Positions 1 through 9,456 are shown, counted from the first letter of the stretch. The stretch is 64,000 nucleotides of DNA from Parathalassolituus penaei (GCF_026626885.1 NZ_JAPNOA010000016.1:248001-312000), one strand, 5' to 3'. Notes: a model not told the origin generated them from the letters alone. Program-made: numbers and translations.

Positions 1-191
1 GCCAAACGAGTGCCCTGCAGAGTGCCGTCGCTGTAAACGTTACCGGCCATACTGCCTGATGTGTCCATCACAAACACCACGTTTGGGGTACTGGAAGCAT
101 TGCTGCTGACATAGATTTCGGTGTCGTCAGCCTGTGCCGGTGGAACAGACAGTAGTCCTATTGCTGTTAACGATAGCCAGTAGAGTTTCAT
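1..191 (-). CDS. pilY1: PilY1-like type IV pilus tip protein (N-terminal fragment)
   Basis: Only the first 63 codons lie in the window; the gene runs off the left edge. The ATG at 191 is preceded by a GAGG Shine-Dalgarno about 10 bases upstream. The peptide has a hydrophobic signal sequence ending PPAQA, then a stretch reading NVVFVMDTSGSM, the metal-binding DxSxS start of a von Willebrand A domain. This is how the larger PilY1 adhesins of type IV pili begin in many Gammaproteobacteria. Position directly downstream of pilX-type and fimU-type genes supports the call. PilY1 is an exported tip adhesin and assembly factor. The C-terminal beta-propeller domain cannot be checked here. Confidence 0.8.
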   Translation of the reverse strand, partial: MKLYWLSLTAIGLLSVPPAQADDTEIYVSSNASSTPNVVFVMDTSGSMAGNVYSDGTLQGTRL

Positions 192-201
192 GGGCTGTAC
201 C

Positions 202-546
202 TCAATACGGTCCTTTGTAGCCGCCGAAGCGAATGTAGGTGACTTCCTTTTGCTGACGATCTACCCCGAGATAAATCACCGGGTAGGGGTGCGACAGGTA
301 CAGCTCAGTCGCACGCTTGAGGTCAATGGGAGTGTCCTGATCAAAAAATTCGTTGTACCGGCTCAGCTTCAGAGCGGTAATGGAGCAGTCTTCACACAGG
401 CGAGCCTGTGCTGCTCCGCCCGAGAAGGCTACCAGGTCGGTGGCCGCAATATGGTATTCGGCAAAACCGCCCAGCGTTGGTGACTCTTCTGTCGCCAGGC
501 AATACGAAGCCATTGCCAGACTTGCCAGCAAACACAACCTTTTCAT
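202..546 (-). CDS. Small secreted protein between PilX and PilY1, CxxC motif, unknown function
   Basis: A 114-residue protein starting with a signal peptide (MKRLCLLASLAMASYCLA) and a good GGGAG ribosome site. The mature part is about 95 residues and contains the pair RLCEDC near residues 50-53, which could form a disulfide, and an acidic-aromatic C-terminus. I do not recognise a family. It sits 10 bases upstream of pilY1 and 25 bases downstream of pilX, so it is almost certainly transcribed with the minor pilins and probably acts in the periplasm on pilus assembly; that role is inferred from position only. It is not an obvious match to PilY2, which lies after pilY1 in Pseudomonas. Confidence 0.6.
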   Translation of the reverse strand: MKRLCLLASLAMASYCLATEESPTLGGFAEYHIAATDLVAFSGGAAQARLCEDCSITALKLSRYNEFFDQDTPIDLKRATELYLSHPYPVIYLGVDRQQKEVTYIRFGGYKGPY

Positions 547-571
547 TGTCTCGTCTCCCTGAGTCGGGCTG

Positions 572-1156
572 TTATTGCGGGGCAGCGCCCATCACAACAA
601 AGCCCTGGCGTTGTACTGAGCTGATATTGCCGCCGGCATTACTCGCGATAACCTGGCTGGCGAAGTAGTAAGGAGCCTGGGTGCCAGCACTGTTGCCAGC
701 GGAGTCCCGAAGCGAATATTTCTTGCCGGATGGCAGTTGGTCGACGCTGACAAGGTTGGATACCGAGTCAACGGCTTTCAGATCATCGTGTTCCGGCGCG
801 GTCCAGCTACTCTCGGAAAAAATATCGATGGTGGTATCACCGCTGGCAGCACCGGCGTTGACATTGTTTTGTTCGTTGGTGATCAGGGTGCCGAGCGCAT
901 CGGTGGCACCATCACCGCTGCCCAGGTTGGCCATCATGGATTCAATGCTGCTATAAGCTGCCGTGAACATTTGCTGCTTGAATTGCATGTTGGTTGTCAT
1001 CTTGACCTGCAAGCTTGAACGTTGCATGGCCACACTGGCACCCAGAGTCAGCAGAGTGAGAATGGCCAGACTGATCAGCAGGGCAGATCCGCGCTGTTTT
1101 CTGGCTCGAATCGGCGCACTGCCAGAAAATGTAGTATTTTGGTAACTGATTCTCAT
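572..1156 (-). CDS. pilX: PilX-type minor pilin
   Basis: A 194-residue protein. After a basic leader (RARKQRG) comes SALLISLAILTLLTLGASVAMQ, the hydrophobic helix of a PilX N-terminal domain, followed by a segment resembling the QVKMTTN part of that family. Prepilin peptidase would cleave after G23. The usual Glu at +5 is absent, which I recall as typical for PilX proteins. The C-terminus is Ser/Gly-rich and variable. PilX is a minor pilin incorporated at the pilus tip with PilY1, which follows it. The start is uncertain because no strong ribosome site precedes the ATG at 1156 and the leader is longer than usual. Confidence 0.72.
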   Translation of the reverse strand: MRISYQNTTFSGSAPIRARKQRGSALLISLAILTLLTLGASVAMQRSSLQVKMTTNMQFKQQMFTAAYSSIESMMANLGSGDGATDALGTLITNEQNNVNAGAASGDTTIDIFSESSWTAPEHDDLKAVDSVSNLVSVDQLPSGKKYSLRDSAGNSAGTQAPYYFASQVIASNAGGNISSVQRQGFVVMGAAPQ

Positions 1157-1225
1157 TTTCTAGTAGCAACTTTAACTTTAAGTAAAAATGATGAGGGATA
1201 TTGCTACTCAACATAGGGGTTTTGC

Positions 1226-1253
1226 AACTGCTCAAACGCCAGGCGTTTCAGTT
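1226..1253. repeat. Near-perfect hairpin in the fimU-pilX gap
   Basis: AACTG and CAGTT form an outer stem and AAACGCC/GGCGTTT an inner stem around a single central A, with a three-base bulge on one side. It lies in the 116-base gap where pilV and pilW would usually sit. No T-run follows on either strand, so it is not a classical terminator. Confidence 0.6.
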
Positions 1254-1272
1254 TTCGGTGTTAACGGTTACC

Positions 1273-1860
1273 TCAAAAACACGGAATATTTTGACCGCTG
1301 GCAGCCTCCGGAAGCCCGTCACCATTAGTATCTCGACCAGTTCTCACTCGACCCATCCGCGACACAATCCATACAGAAGTTGAATAACGATTGTTCGGCA
1401 AACGACGACAATAACTGAGTGAGCCATTGTTAACGGCAGCAAAGCCACGTTCGTCAAACATCAGTGCCCGGTTAGGATAATGGCGTTTCACATCGTTATC
1501 AGCGGCTGGAATGGTCTGAATAACGGTTTCGTTGGTGTCGAGCGCACGATTGCCGTTGCGGTCCTGAAACAGGGTGAGGGATGCGTTCCAGTTGTTGTCG
1601 CAGCGCTGCTGGCTGTCGAGTGGACAGAGTGTGGCATGTGATTGCAGGGCAACCGCTGTGGTCCGGCTAGTGTCGATCAGGGTTTGTAGCTGCTGGATTT
1701 CGTAATAGCCACGCTGTTGTAACAGGAAGCCATCAATGGCGGGGAATACGAACGCAAACGAGATACTGATGATCAGCAGGACAATCAGCAGTTCGGTCAG
1801 GGTCATGCCGTGCTGATCATTGGAGACAGGTACGGGTGAGGCAAGTACATTCCTTTGCAT
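1273..1860 (-). CDS. FimT/FimU-type (GspH domain) minor pilin
   Basis: The ATG at 1860 is chosen because GGGAGGAA precedes it at proper spacing; the longer frame to 1890 has no such site. The 195-residue product has a short leader ending in HG, then MTLTELLIVLLIISISFAFVF, a class III prepilin helix with cleavage after G18 and Glu at +5. The globular part has four Cys residues (CPL, RCD, YCR, IPCF) and a pattern typical of GspH/FimT proteins (FDERGF, SRMGRVR). It acts in priming type IV pilus assembly. It is the first gene after pilR on this strand, as fimT and fimU are in Pseudomonas. FimT and FimU cannot be told apart by reading alone. Confidence 0.78.
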   Translation of the reverse strand: MQRNVLASPVPVSNDQHGMTLTELLIVLLIISISFAFVFPAIDGFLLQQRGYYEIQQLQTLIDTSRTTAVALQSHATLCPLDSQQRCDNNWNASLTLFQDRNGNRALDTNETVIQTIPAADNDVKRHYPNRALMFDERGFAAVNNGSLSYCRRLPNNRYSTSVWIVSRMGRVRTGRDTNGDGLPEAASGQNIPCF

Positions 1861-1949
1861 GGATATTCCTCCCTGGATGGTATGAACCATTTAAAGCCAG
1901 GGAGGTGCGCTTGTCTGTCCAGAAAAAGCATGAGATTTCGGAGAATTTT

Positions 1950-1969
1950 CCTCAGTCTTTTTACTGAGG
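1950..1969. terminator. Hairpin between pilR and the minor-pilin genes
   Basis: CCTCAGT and ACTGAGG are separated by six bases, 13 bases after the pilR stop. A is followed by AAAATT rather than a T-run on the pilR strand, so termination may be weak. Confidence 0.4.
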
Positions 1970-1982
1970 CAATTTGGGCAAT

Positions 1983-3422
1983 TTAATCAATTCTCAGCTT
2001 CTTGCAGCGGTAGCGCAGTGCCCGGAAACTGATTCCGAGCTTTTCAGCAGCGGCGGTCTTGTTCCAGCGCGTGGTTTCCAGTGCATGAGTGATAGCGGAA
2101 CGTTCGATGTTTTCCAGATACATCTCGAGATTGCTGGTCTCGATGGGGTGCTGGATGTCAGAGATTCCTGAGCTTGTGCTCTCCAGATTGCCGTCATTCA
2201 ATGATCTGTCATCGGATGCATCATTTGGATTTTCAGCGTTGCTAACAGCCAAAGATGACGTAGGGCGGCTGCTCTGGCCAGGCAGATGCAGATCATAGGC
2301 CGTGATTTCGTCACCTTCAGCCATGGTAACGGCCCGTTGCAGGATATTTTCCAGTTCCCGCACGTTACCCGGGTATTCGTAATTCAGCAGGCATTGCATT
2401 GCCTCCGGTTCGAGGCGGGCTTCTGGCATTCCCCATTCCTTGCTGTATTTGCGAATAAAGTGCTGTACCAGATGCGGGATGTCATCCGAGCGTTCGCACA
2501 GGCGTGGCACTTCCAGCTGGATCACATTGAGGCGGAAAAAAAGGTCTTGGCGGAATTTTTCATCCTCGACCATTTTGCCCAGATTCTTGTGGCTGGCGCT
2601 GACGATACGGACATCGACCGGCACTTCATGTTCGCTACCAACGGCCCGGATGGCTTTTTCCTGGATCACACGCAGCAGTTTGGCTTGCATGTCGAGGGGG
2701 AGTTCAGCGACTTCGTCCAGAAACAAGGTGCCGCCTTCCGCGGCGCGAAAGAAACCTTCTTTTTCGCCGGTTGCACCGGTGAAGGCTCCTTTCTTGTGGC
2801 CAAAAAATTCACTTTCCATCAGGTCTTTGGGAATAGCGCCGCAGTTTACCGGAATAAACGGTCCTTCGGCACGGGAGCTCTGGTGATGAATCAGGCGTGC
2901 CACCAGTTCCTTACCGGTACCGGATTCGCCAAAAATAAATACCGGCGCCTGGGTGCGGGCGACTTTCTGGATACGCTCCTTGAGCTGGCGCATGGGGGCT
3001 GACTGGCCCAGCAACGCATCGGAAGAGGGCAGGCTTTCCATATGAACCGGTACGCGGGTCAAACGCAGAGCGGCATTGGCCAGTTCACGCAAGCGGGTGA
3101 TGTCAACCGGTTTGGCGACTACATCAAAGGCTCCCGCCTTCAGTGTCTCAATCGCCATTTCCATATTGCCGTAGGCGGTGATCATGGCCACTGGCATATC
3201 CGGATAACGCGAGTGGCAGAGCTGGATTATGTCCATACCGTTGCCATCGGGCAGCTTCATGTCGGTCAGACAGAAATGAAATGGACGTTCGCGCAGCAAT
3301 TGCAATGCTTCGCTGACGGTCGCCGCCTGGCTGCAGTCGAGGTCCATTCGCCCAAGGGTCATGGCCATTAACTGGCGGATATCGGGCTCATCATCAATGA
3401 TGAGGACTGAGTACTGCTTCAT
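1983..3422 (-). CDS. pilR: Type IV pilus response regulator PilR (NtrC family)
   Basis: A 479-residue sigma-54 activator. The receiver domain spans about residues 1-120 with phosphoacceptor D54 (LTDMKLPDG). The AAA+ domain starts near 135 with Walker A GESGTGKE (165-172), the sigma-54 contact loop GAFTGA (212-217) and Walker [12 protein letters not shown] Fis-type helix-turn-helix closes the protein ([20 protein letters not shown]). PilR normally activates the major pilin gene from a -24/-12 promoter. A Ser/Asn-rich linker of about 60 residues before the helix-turn-helix is longer than usual. The start overlaps the pilS stop by four bases (ATGA), indicating translational coupling. Confidence 0.93.
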   Translation of the reverse strand: MKQYSVLIIDDEPDIRQLMAMTLGRMDLDCSQAATVSEALQLLRERPFHFCLTDMKLPDGNGMDIIQLCHSRYPDMPVAMITAYGNMEMAIETLKAGAFDVVAKPVDITRLRELANAALRLTRVPVHMESLPSSDALLGQSAPMRQLKERIQKVARTQAPVFIFGESGTGKELVARLIHHQSSRAEGPFIPVNCGAIPKDLMESEFFGHKKGAFTGATGEKEGFFRAAEGGTLFLDEVAELPLDMQAKLLRVIQEKAIRAVGSEHEVPVDVRIVSASHKNLGKMVEDEKFRQDLFFRLNVIQLEVPRLCERSDDIPHLVQHFIRKYSKEWGMPEARLEPEAMQCLLNYEYPGNVRELENILQRAVTMAEGDEITAYDLHLPGQSSRPTSSLAVSNAENPNDASDDRSLNDGNLESTSSGISDIQHPIETSNLEMYLENIERSAITHALETTRWNKTAAAEKLGISFRALRYRCKKLRID

Positions 3423-4969
3423 GAATGTGTGTCCGTTCTCATCATCAGGCGAAAACAGCTGCCTGATTCGGTAGGTTGATACAGCAGGCTTGCCTGGTTG
3501 GCTTCACTCAGTTCTCGAGAAAGATACAAGCCAAGTCCGGTGCCATTATGTTCAGTGGTGTGGAAGGGTTCAAATAAATGCGCCAGTTGTTCAGGGGCAA
3601 TACCACCACCATTATCGACGATATCCAACTGGATGCGCTCACCATTGGTGGTTACGGATGCTTCCAATCGCAAGCTTGCCTGGTCCGGATTCTGTTTGAG
3701 TGCATAACGCAGGCCGTTACCGCAGAGGTTATAGAGAATCTGTTGCAGATGATCAGGGTCAAACATCACCATCAACTCGCGATCACAATGGATTTCCAGA
3801 GTGAATACCAGCTCTTTATGCTGGCTACGAAATTGTTCGGCGAAATGCTGTAACCAGGGAGCAAGACGCAAACCTTCCTGCATTGGCTGGCGTTTGCGCG
3901 ACAATTGCAGTATGTCTTCGATGGTGCGGTTGATCCGCATGCAATGCTGTTCAATTACCTGGGTCAGATATTGCTCCGAAGACTGCAGATAAGGCGTTTC
4001 GGCCAAGAGCTGGGATGCCTGGCGCAGGGCGCTGAGCGGGTTGCGAATTTCGTGAGCGATACTGGCAGTCAGACGACCAAGAGAGGCCAGTTTTAGCTGC
4101 TGGGCGGCGGCATTTACGCTGGATTGTTCTTCGATAAACAGCAGAAAATCACCCGGTTCGCCATCGTTCAATTCAACCTTGCGAATGGCAAGCTGTTGAT
4201 CGTTAACCTTCAGCTTGCAGATTTCTTCACCATGGTGATGGGGCAGGCACTCGCGTACAACCTGGGGCAATCCGGGGCCTTGATCCAGACCAAGCCATTG
4301 CTGGGCTTTCTGGTTAAAAAACAGCACTTCCATATCCTTGTCGCAACCAACGATACCATGTGGCAGGTCCAGTAGTGCTTGCCAGCTGAAACGTCGCAGG
4401 CGGCGGAGCCGGGCGGCTTCTTCGGTGGCCAACGCCAGAGCGCTGCGCAAACGGGTCGCCAACGCCTGGGTGAGAGCAGCCAGCAGGAAGCACAGACCGC
4501 CATAAAAGCCCGAAGCAAACAGTACGTTGGTATCATAACGGTCTGGCAGGTAGTGCAGGGTAAACATCACAGCCAGCGTGACCCAGGCGGCCACGGCATA
4601 GCCGAGCATACCTGGAGCTAGCAGGTTGGCGATCACCACGCTGAACAGAATCAGGCTGGAGAAACCACTGGTGAAGCCACCGGCAATCGACATCAGAAAA
4701 CTGAGAATGGCGGTTTCAATAAAGAAGTAGGCGGTGGCATGCTGCACATTGGGGCCGAGCCAGGCAATCACTACAAACATGGCGGCAAGGGCAACATAAC
4801 CGAGGGTTAACCAGAAGCGCAGCAGTGAATTCGGGTTGCCCATAATCTGTCCGCTGGTATCCATCACATGAATGGACACCACAACCAGAGCAACCAACAG
4901 TGAATAAATTGCGTAGAATCGGAGCAGACGGTTGCCTCTGACGGCGAGCTCGCTTGCCTGAAAAACCAT
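3419..4969 (-). CDS. pilS: Type IV pilus sensor histidine kinase PilS
   Basis: The product has 516 residues from the ATG at 4969, chosen for an AGGAG site about 12 bases upstream; a longer frame to 5059 would overlap the divergent nadE start. About six transmembrane helices fill the first 190 residues (for example [19 protein letters not shown]), followed by a PAS-like segment. Next comes the dimerisation helix with phosphorylated His in [15 protein letters not shown], then an ATPase domain with the N box [11 protein letters not shown]1 DNGGGIAPE and G2 GTGLGLYLS. In Pseudomonas PilS senses pilin in the inner membrane and phosphorylates PilR. It is directly coupled to pilR. Confidence 0.9.
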   Translation of the reverse strand: MVFQASELAVRGNRLLRFYAIYSLLVALVVVSIHVMDTSGQIMGNPNSLLRFWLTLGYVALAAMFVVIAWLGPNVQHATAYFFIETAILSFLMSIAGGFTSGFSSLILFSVVIANLLAPGMLGYAVAAWVTLAVMFTLHYLPDRYDTNVLFASGFYGGLCFLLAALTQALATRLRSALALATEEAARLRRLRRFSWQALLDLPHGIVGCDKDMEVLFFNQKAQQWLGLDQGPGLPQVVRECLPHHHGEEICKLKVNDQQLAIRKVELNDGEPGDFLLFIEEQSSVNAAAQQLKLASLGRLTASIAHEIRNPLSALRQASQLLAETPYLQSSEQYLTQVIEQHCMRINRTIEDILQLSRKRQPMQEGLRLAPWLQHFAEQFRSQHKELVFTLEIHCDRELMVMFDPDHLQQILYNLCGNGLRYALKQNPDQASLRLEASVTTNGERIQLDIVDNGGGIAPEQLAHLFEPFHTTEHNGTGLGLYLSRELSEANQASLLYQPTESGSCFRLMMRTDTHS

Positions 4970-5077
4970 GTCTTTACTGTCTCCTGGCGGCTGCTTGATA
5001 AATCCGCGTTGGTTGTTTGCGTAACCGTTGGCAAAAACCGACAATACCGCGAAAAACATCGAAAGGTAACGTATTAC

Positions 5078-6700
5078 ATGTCCGAGACACTCCAGATTGC
5101 CTTGGCGCAGTGCAATTTTCTGGTTGGCGACATCGTCGGCAACTGCGACCGTATCATTGCCGAAGCGGCGACGGCTCGTACCCGGGGTGCGGATATGGTG
5201 CTGTTTTCCGAACTGGCCCTGACCGGTTATCCACCAGAAGACCTGCTGCTACGCCCAAGCCTGCAGCCACGCATTGAAGAAGCCCTGCATCGAATAGCTG
5301 CATCCAGCAGTGGTATTGCGATTGTAGTGGGCTTCCCATGGCGTGAGGATGGCCGTCTTTATAACTGTGCTGGTATCTGGTCTGAAGGCGCTTGCCTGGG
5401 CCGTTATGCCAAACAATGTTTGCCAAACTATCAGGTGTTCGATGAGCAGCGCTATTTCAGCGCCGGTTATCAGCCTCTGGTGGTTGATTATCGTGGCCAT
5501 CGTCTGGGCCTGACCATTTGTGAAGATATCTGGCATCAAGGGCCAATCGACCAGTGTGTTGGTGCCGGTGCGGAACTGGTGCTGAACCTCAATGCTTCGC
5601 CGTATCACATTGGCAAACACGATGAGCGTGTGAGCCTGCTGAAAGAACATACCAGCCGCCTGGGTGTGCCGATCCTCTATGTGAATCAGGTGGGTGGTCA
5701 GGACGAACTGGTGTTTGATGGCGCCTCGTTTGCGATGGCTGGCAACGGTGATGTGGTTCTGCAAATGGCCGAATGGAACGAATGCCAGGCGGATGTGTGC
5801 TGGAATGGCTCGCTGCTGACTGCGGTATCGGCTAATGCTGCCCTGCCTGAATCCGAACTGGCAAGCCTGTATCAGGCGCTGGTTACCGGCGTACGTGATT
5901 ACGTTAACAAGAACCGTTTCAAAGGTGTGGTACTGGGGTTGTCTGGTGGTATCGACTCGGCATTGACGCTGGCGATTGCCGTTGATGCGCTCGGTGCCGA
6001 CCGGGTTGAGGCGGTGATGATGCCGTTTGCCTACACCTCTGACATGAGCAAGGAAGACGCTGCCCTGCAGGCGACCAAAATGGGCGTTCAGTATCGATCG
6101 ATTTCGATTGCGCCTATGTACGATGCCTTTATGGAATCGCTGGCGGAGAAGTTTGCTGGTATGGCGCGTGATACCACCGAAGAAAACCTGCAGTCGCGCT
6201 GCCGTGGTGTGTTGCTGATGGCGATTTCCAACAAGACCGGTTACATGGTGCTGACCACTGGCAACAAGAGTGAAATGGCGGTGGGTTACGCCACGCTTTA
6301 CGGTGATATGGCCGGTGGTTACGGTGCGATCAAGGACGTCTACAAAACCCGTGTGTTTGATCTGGCCAATTATCGCAACAGCATTGAGCCGGTGATTCCG
6401 CAGCGCGTGATCGATCGCCCACCGTCAGCCGAGCTGGCTCCGGGTCAGGTGGATCAGGACAGCCTGCCGCCGTATCCGGTGCTGGATGCGATTCTGGAGT
6501 CCTACATTGAGCAGGACATGAGCGCCGAAGCCATTATCGCCAGCGGCTTCTCCCGTGAGGATGTGATGCGGGTAGTACGTCTGGTTGATATCAACGAATA
6601 CAAGCGTCGCCAGGCACCGGTGGGTGTGCGTGTTACCCGTCGTGGTTTTGGCCGTGATCGTCGATATCCGCTCACCAATGGCTGGAAGGCTGGTGTTTAA
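5078..6700 (+). CDS. nadE: Glutamine-dependent NAD+ synthetase
   Basis: A 540-residue two-domain enzyme. The N-terminal nitrilase domain (residues 1 to about 260) supplies ammonia from glutamine and shows the Glu-Lys-Cys triad region: FSELALTGY for Glu, and LTICEDIW for the nucleophile Cys. The C-terminal synthetase domain has the PP-loop LSGGIDSAL, then TTGNKSEMAVGY and the adenylate region. It makes NAD+ from deamido-NAD+, glutamine and ATP in the cytoplasm. The start at 5078 matches the usual N-terminus (MSETLQIALAQ); an AAAGG site lies about 11 bases upstream. It is divergent from pilS and not part of the pilus operon. Confidence 0.95.
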   Translation: MSETLQIALAQCNFLVGDIVGNCDRIIAEAATARTRGADMVLFSELALTGYPPEDLLLRPSLQPRIEEALHRIAASSSGIAIVVGFPWREDGRLYNCAGIWSEGACLGRYAKQCLPNYQVFDEQRYFSAGYQPLVVDYRGHRLGLTICEDIWHQGPIDQCVGAGAELVLNLNASPYHIGKHDERVSLLKEHTSRLGVPILYVNQVGGQDELVFDGASFAMAGNGDVVLQMAEWNECQADVCWNGSLLTAVSANAALPESELASLYQALVTGVRDYVNKNRFKGVVLGLSGGIDSALTLAIAVDALGADRVEAVMMPFAYTSDMSKEDAALQATKMGVQYRSISIAPMYDAFMESLAEKFAGMARDTTEENLQSRCRGVLLMAISNKTGYMVLTTGNKSEMAVGYATLYGDMAGGYGAIKDVYKTRVFDLANYRNSIEPVIPQRVIDRPPSAELAPGQVDQDSLPPYPVLDAILESYIEQDMSAEAIIASGFSREDVMRVVRLVDINEYKRRQAPVGVRVTRRGFGRDRRYPLTNGWKAGV

Positions 6701-6753
6701 GTGTGAGCGATGGAGTCTCAGGCATACTGGGTGTGTCTGGGGCTTCGGAATCC

Positions 6754-6795
6754 CAGACAATAAAAAAGCGGCCTTGGCCGCTTTTTTATTGTCTG
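6754..6795. terminator. Bidirectional rho-independent terminator, nadE/bamD
   Basis: A perfect 20-base inverted repeat with a two-base loop (arms CAGACAATAAAAAAGCGGCC and its complement). The GC core GCGGCC/GGCCGC is flanked by A and T runs on both sides, so it can stop nadE on the plus strand and bamD on the minus strand. Confidence 0.92.
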
Positions 6796-6814
6796 CTGCT
6801 AATCGGTCTGGCGA

Positions 6815-7633
6815 TCAGCGCAACAAGCCGAATGTCATGACTTCCAGCAGGGAATGACGGTCAACCTGAGCCAGACCACTGGACTGGAATTCACCATCTT
6901 TCATCTGTGGATGATCCGGGTAGTTGATTGCCAGCAGTTCCAATGCCTTGTCAGCCTCCGGTTTCATGTTGAGTTCCTGATAGGCCTCAACCATGATGGC
7001 CAGTGCATCAGCAACGGCTGGTGTGCGCTGGTAGTGTTCCAGCACGTTTTCACAACGGTTGGCGGCCGCCAGAAAGGCGTGACGTTTCATGTAGTAACGA
7101 GCAATTTCCACATCGTGGGATGCCAGGCGCTGACGCAAGTACACCATGCGGGCACGGGCGTCCGCCACGTACGGGCTGTTCGGATAACGTTTCAGCAACT
7201 CAGCGAAGTGGTTAAAGGCGTCACGCAGAGGTGTGACATCACGACGGGCGTTGCCCTGGTTGACGCGACGCTCAACCATCGAGAAACCCATTTCATAGGT
7301 CGCCAGCGCGCGCATGTAGTAGGCGTAGTCGACTTTTTCATGCAGCGGGTTAAGGCGGATAAAACGTTCGGTATCCGCTAAAACGGCTTCCATATCAGAC
7401 ATCTGGAAGTGGGCGTAGATCAGTTCCAGCTGAGCCTGCTCGGCGTAGCGACCAAACGGATAGCGGGATTCCAGTTCCTGCAGTTTTTCAACGGCAGACA
7501 TGTAACTTTCATCATCCAGAGCCTCACGGGCCTGCTGGTAGTATTCCTGTTCTGTCAGTTCAGTCTTTTCAGGATTATTTGAACAAGCGGACAGAATCAG
7601 GGGCAGGGCAAGCAACAGCCAGCGGCGTATCAT
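6815..7633 (-). CDS. bamD: Outer membrane assembly lipoprotein BamD (ComL)
   Basis: The product has 272 residues from the ATG at 7633. The signal peptide ends in a lipobox LSAC with lipidated C17. The mature protein is a chain of TPR helices (YYQQAREALDDESYMSAVEKL, RYPFGRYAEQAQLELIYAH, RYPNSPYVADARARMVYLR), the BamD signature. BamD is the essential lipoprotein of the BAM complex that folds outer-membrane proteins. An AGGA site lies nine bases upstream of the chosen start. It is divergent from rluD, the same arrangement that I remember as rluD-comL in Pseudomonas. Confidence 0.94.
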   Translation of the reverse strand: MIRRWLLLALPLILSACSNNPEKTELTEQEYYQQAREALDDESYMSAVEKLQELESRYPFGRYAEQAQLELIYAHFQMSDMEAVLADTERFIRLNPLHEKVDYAYYMRALATYEMGFSMVERRVNQGNARRDVTPLRDAFNHFAELLKRYPNSPYVADARARMVYLRQRLASHDVEIARYYMKRHAFLAAANRCENVLEHYQRTPAVADALAIMVEAYQELNMKPEADKALELLAINYPDHPQMKDGEFQSSGLAQVDRHSLLEVMTFGLLR

Positions 7634-7765
7634 GGAGCGCATTCCTGTTTGTGGATATACTTCGCGGAAACGCGGTATTAAAGCACAGTCGTCCGGTTGT
7701 CCCAAGAAGCCGACGGCAGTTCGTATCCGTACGCCCGCTCATTTCCGGACTTAACCAGATTCCCT

Positions 7766-8734
7766 ATGACCACCCAGATCCAGAAAACTCTCCAGGTTCC
7801 TTATGAACATGGCAATAAACGCTTTGACCAGGTTGCGGCCATTGTTTTCCCTGAATATTCGCGCTCGCGCCTGCAACAATGGATCAAGGATGGTCTGCTG
7901 ACGGTTGATGGCAAGGTATGGCGCGGCCGCGACAAGCTGGTCGGCGGCGAAACCCTTGCGCTGAATGCCGAGCTGACACCAGAAGGTGACTGGCAGCCAG
8001 AAGCCATCGAACTCGATGTGGTGTTCGAAGACGAACACATTCTGGTCATCAACAAACCGGCTGGTCTGGTGGTGCACCCGGCGGCCGGTAACCATGATGG
8101 CACTCTGCTGAATGGTCTGTTGCATCATTGCCCGGAGCTGGTGAACATTCCGCGCGCCGGTATTGTGCACCGTCTCGACAAGGACACCACCGGTCTGATG
8201 GTGGTGGCCAAAACCCTGCAAGCCCAGGCCAACCTGGTGGGGCAGCTGCAAGACCGCACCATGGGCCGTGAATACGAAGCCGTGGTGCAAGGCCAGATGA
8301 CCGGTGGTGGCAAGGTTGATCAGCCGATTGGTCGCCATGGCACCCAGCGTACCAAAATGGCCGTTAACCCGATGGGTAAGGAAGCGATTACCAACTATCG
8401 CGTTCTGAAGAAATTCGGCACTCATACCCATATCCGTTGCAAGCTGGAAACCGGCCGTACCCACCAGATTCGTGTGCACATGTCACACATCGGTTATCCG
8501 CTGGTGGGCGATGCCACCTACGCTGGCCGTACTCGTCTGGTTCGTGGCATTGGCCCGGAGCTGCGCAACCTCCTGCAAACCTTCCCGCGTCAGGCGCTGC
8601 ATGCCAAGGCACTGGCCTTGTGGCATCCGGTGGATGGTGACTGGCTGGAGTGGGAAGTGGATCTGCCGGAAGACATGATTCACCTGCTCGACGTACTGGG
8701 GCGTGATGGCCGTGAAGAAGATCAGGATTACTGA
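7766..8734 (+). CDS. rluD: 23S rRNA pseudouridine synthase RluD
   Basis: A 322-residue enzyme with an N-terminal S4-type RNA-binding domain (SRSRLQQWIKDGLLTVDGK) and a catalytic RsuA/RluA domain. The catalytic Asp is in IVHRLDKDTTGLMVVAK, and the ending RKTHQ-like region reads LETGRTHQIRVHMSHIGYPLVGD. RluD isomerises uridines 1911, 1915 and 1917 in helix 69 of 23S rRNA. The start at 7766 (MTTQIQKT) is preferred; the open frame continues upstream into the bamD promoter region without a convincing start. The gene overlaps pgeF by 29 bases, so the two form an operon. Confidence 0.94.
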   Translation: MTTQIQKTLQVPYEHGNKRFDQVAAIVFPEYSRSRLQQWIKDGLLTVDGKVWRGRDKLVGGETLALNAELTPEGDWQPEAIELDVVFEDEHILVINKPAGLVVHPAAGNHDGTLLNGLLHHCPELVNIPRAGIVHRLDKDTTGLMVVAKTLQAQANLVGQLQDRTMGREYEAVVQGQMTGGGKVDQPIGRHGTQRTKMAVNPMGKEAITNYRVLKKFGTHTHIRCKLETGRTHQIRVHMSHIGYPLVGDATYAGRTRLVRGIGPELRNLLQTFPRQALHAKALALWHPVDGDWLEWEVDLPEDMIHLLDVLGRDGREEDQDY

Positions 8735-9440
8735 TTGGCAATTGCCCGCCGGCGTGCGGGCACTGGTAACGACCCGTGACGGTGGATTTTCCAGCGGGTC
8801 GTATGCCGGACTGAATCTGGGGGATCACGTTGGTGATGATCCGCTCACGGTGGCGCGTAATCGTCAGCAGCTGTTGCAGGAATTACCAGGTGTCACCGCG
8901 ATCCAGTGGTTGCAGCAGGTGCACGGTGTGGATGTGGTAGAAGCCTGTGGTGGACCTGTGCGTCTGACCGCCGATGCCAGCACCACCCGTCAGACCGGTC
9001 TGGCCTGTGCGATTCTGACTGCAGACTGTCTACCGGTGTTATTTGCCAGTCTGGATGGCCAGCAGGTAGCAGCTGCACATGCGGGCTGGCGCGGATTGGC
9101 GGCCGGTGTGTTGCTGAACACACTGGCGCGCTTTCCGGATCCCTCGCAGGTGACGGCTTATATTGGCCCGGCGATTGGCCCGGATGCTTTTGAAGTCGGA
9201 CCGGAAGTGCGTGCGGCCTTTGCTGGAGCACCGGACAGCTGTTTCCGGGCGGGGCGAGGGGATCGTCTGATGGCGGATCTGCCAGCGATTGCCCGCTGGC
9301 AGCTGCTATCGGCCGGTGTCAGTCTGGTGGCTGGTGGAACGGACTGTACCTTCAGCGATCCTGAACGCTTCTATTCCTATCGCCGGGATCGCTTCTGTGG
9401 TCGTCAGGCAACGCTTATCTGGCGCGAAAACGGTCTCTGA
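8706..9440 (+). CDS. pgeF: Peptidoglycan editing factor PgeF (YfiH, multicopper-oxidase-like / laccase domain)
   Basis: A 244-residue protein of the YfiH/DUF152 family. Hallmarks are the metal or nucleoside site residues in LTADCLPVLF and AAHAGWRGLAAGVL, and a central QVHGVDVVE histidine. The family was first called polyphenol oxidase, later shown to act in purine nucleoside phosphorolysis in homologues, and in E. coli to prevent L-Ser incorporation into peptidoglycan stem peptides. It overlaps the end of rluD, a very common pairing. ATG at 8706 or the following GTG at 8712 could start translation; both lie inside rluD. Confidence 0.9.
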   Translation: MAVKKIRITDWQLPAGVRALVTTRDGGFSSGSYAGLNLGDHVGDDPLTVARNRQQLLQELPGVTAIQWLQQVHGVDVVEACGGPVRLTADASTTRQTGLACAILTADCLPVLFASLDGQQVAAAHAGWRGLAAGVLLNTLARFPDPSQVTAYIGPAIGPDAFEVGPEVRAAFAGAPDSCFRAGRGDRLMADLPAIARWQLLSAGVSLVAGGTDCTFSDPERFYSYRRDRFCGRQATLIWRENGL

Positions 9441-9456
9441 TTGTCGCGCCTGACAC

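Noticed and set aside
202-546. Assignment of the small pilus-cluster protein as PilY2
   Set aside because: It lies before pilY1 and not after, and I see no PilY2-specific feature.
4970-5059. N-terminal extension of PilS to 5059
   Set aside because: It would overlap the divergent nadE promoter region; the ATG at 4969 has a ribosome site and starts the membrane domain properly.
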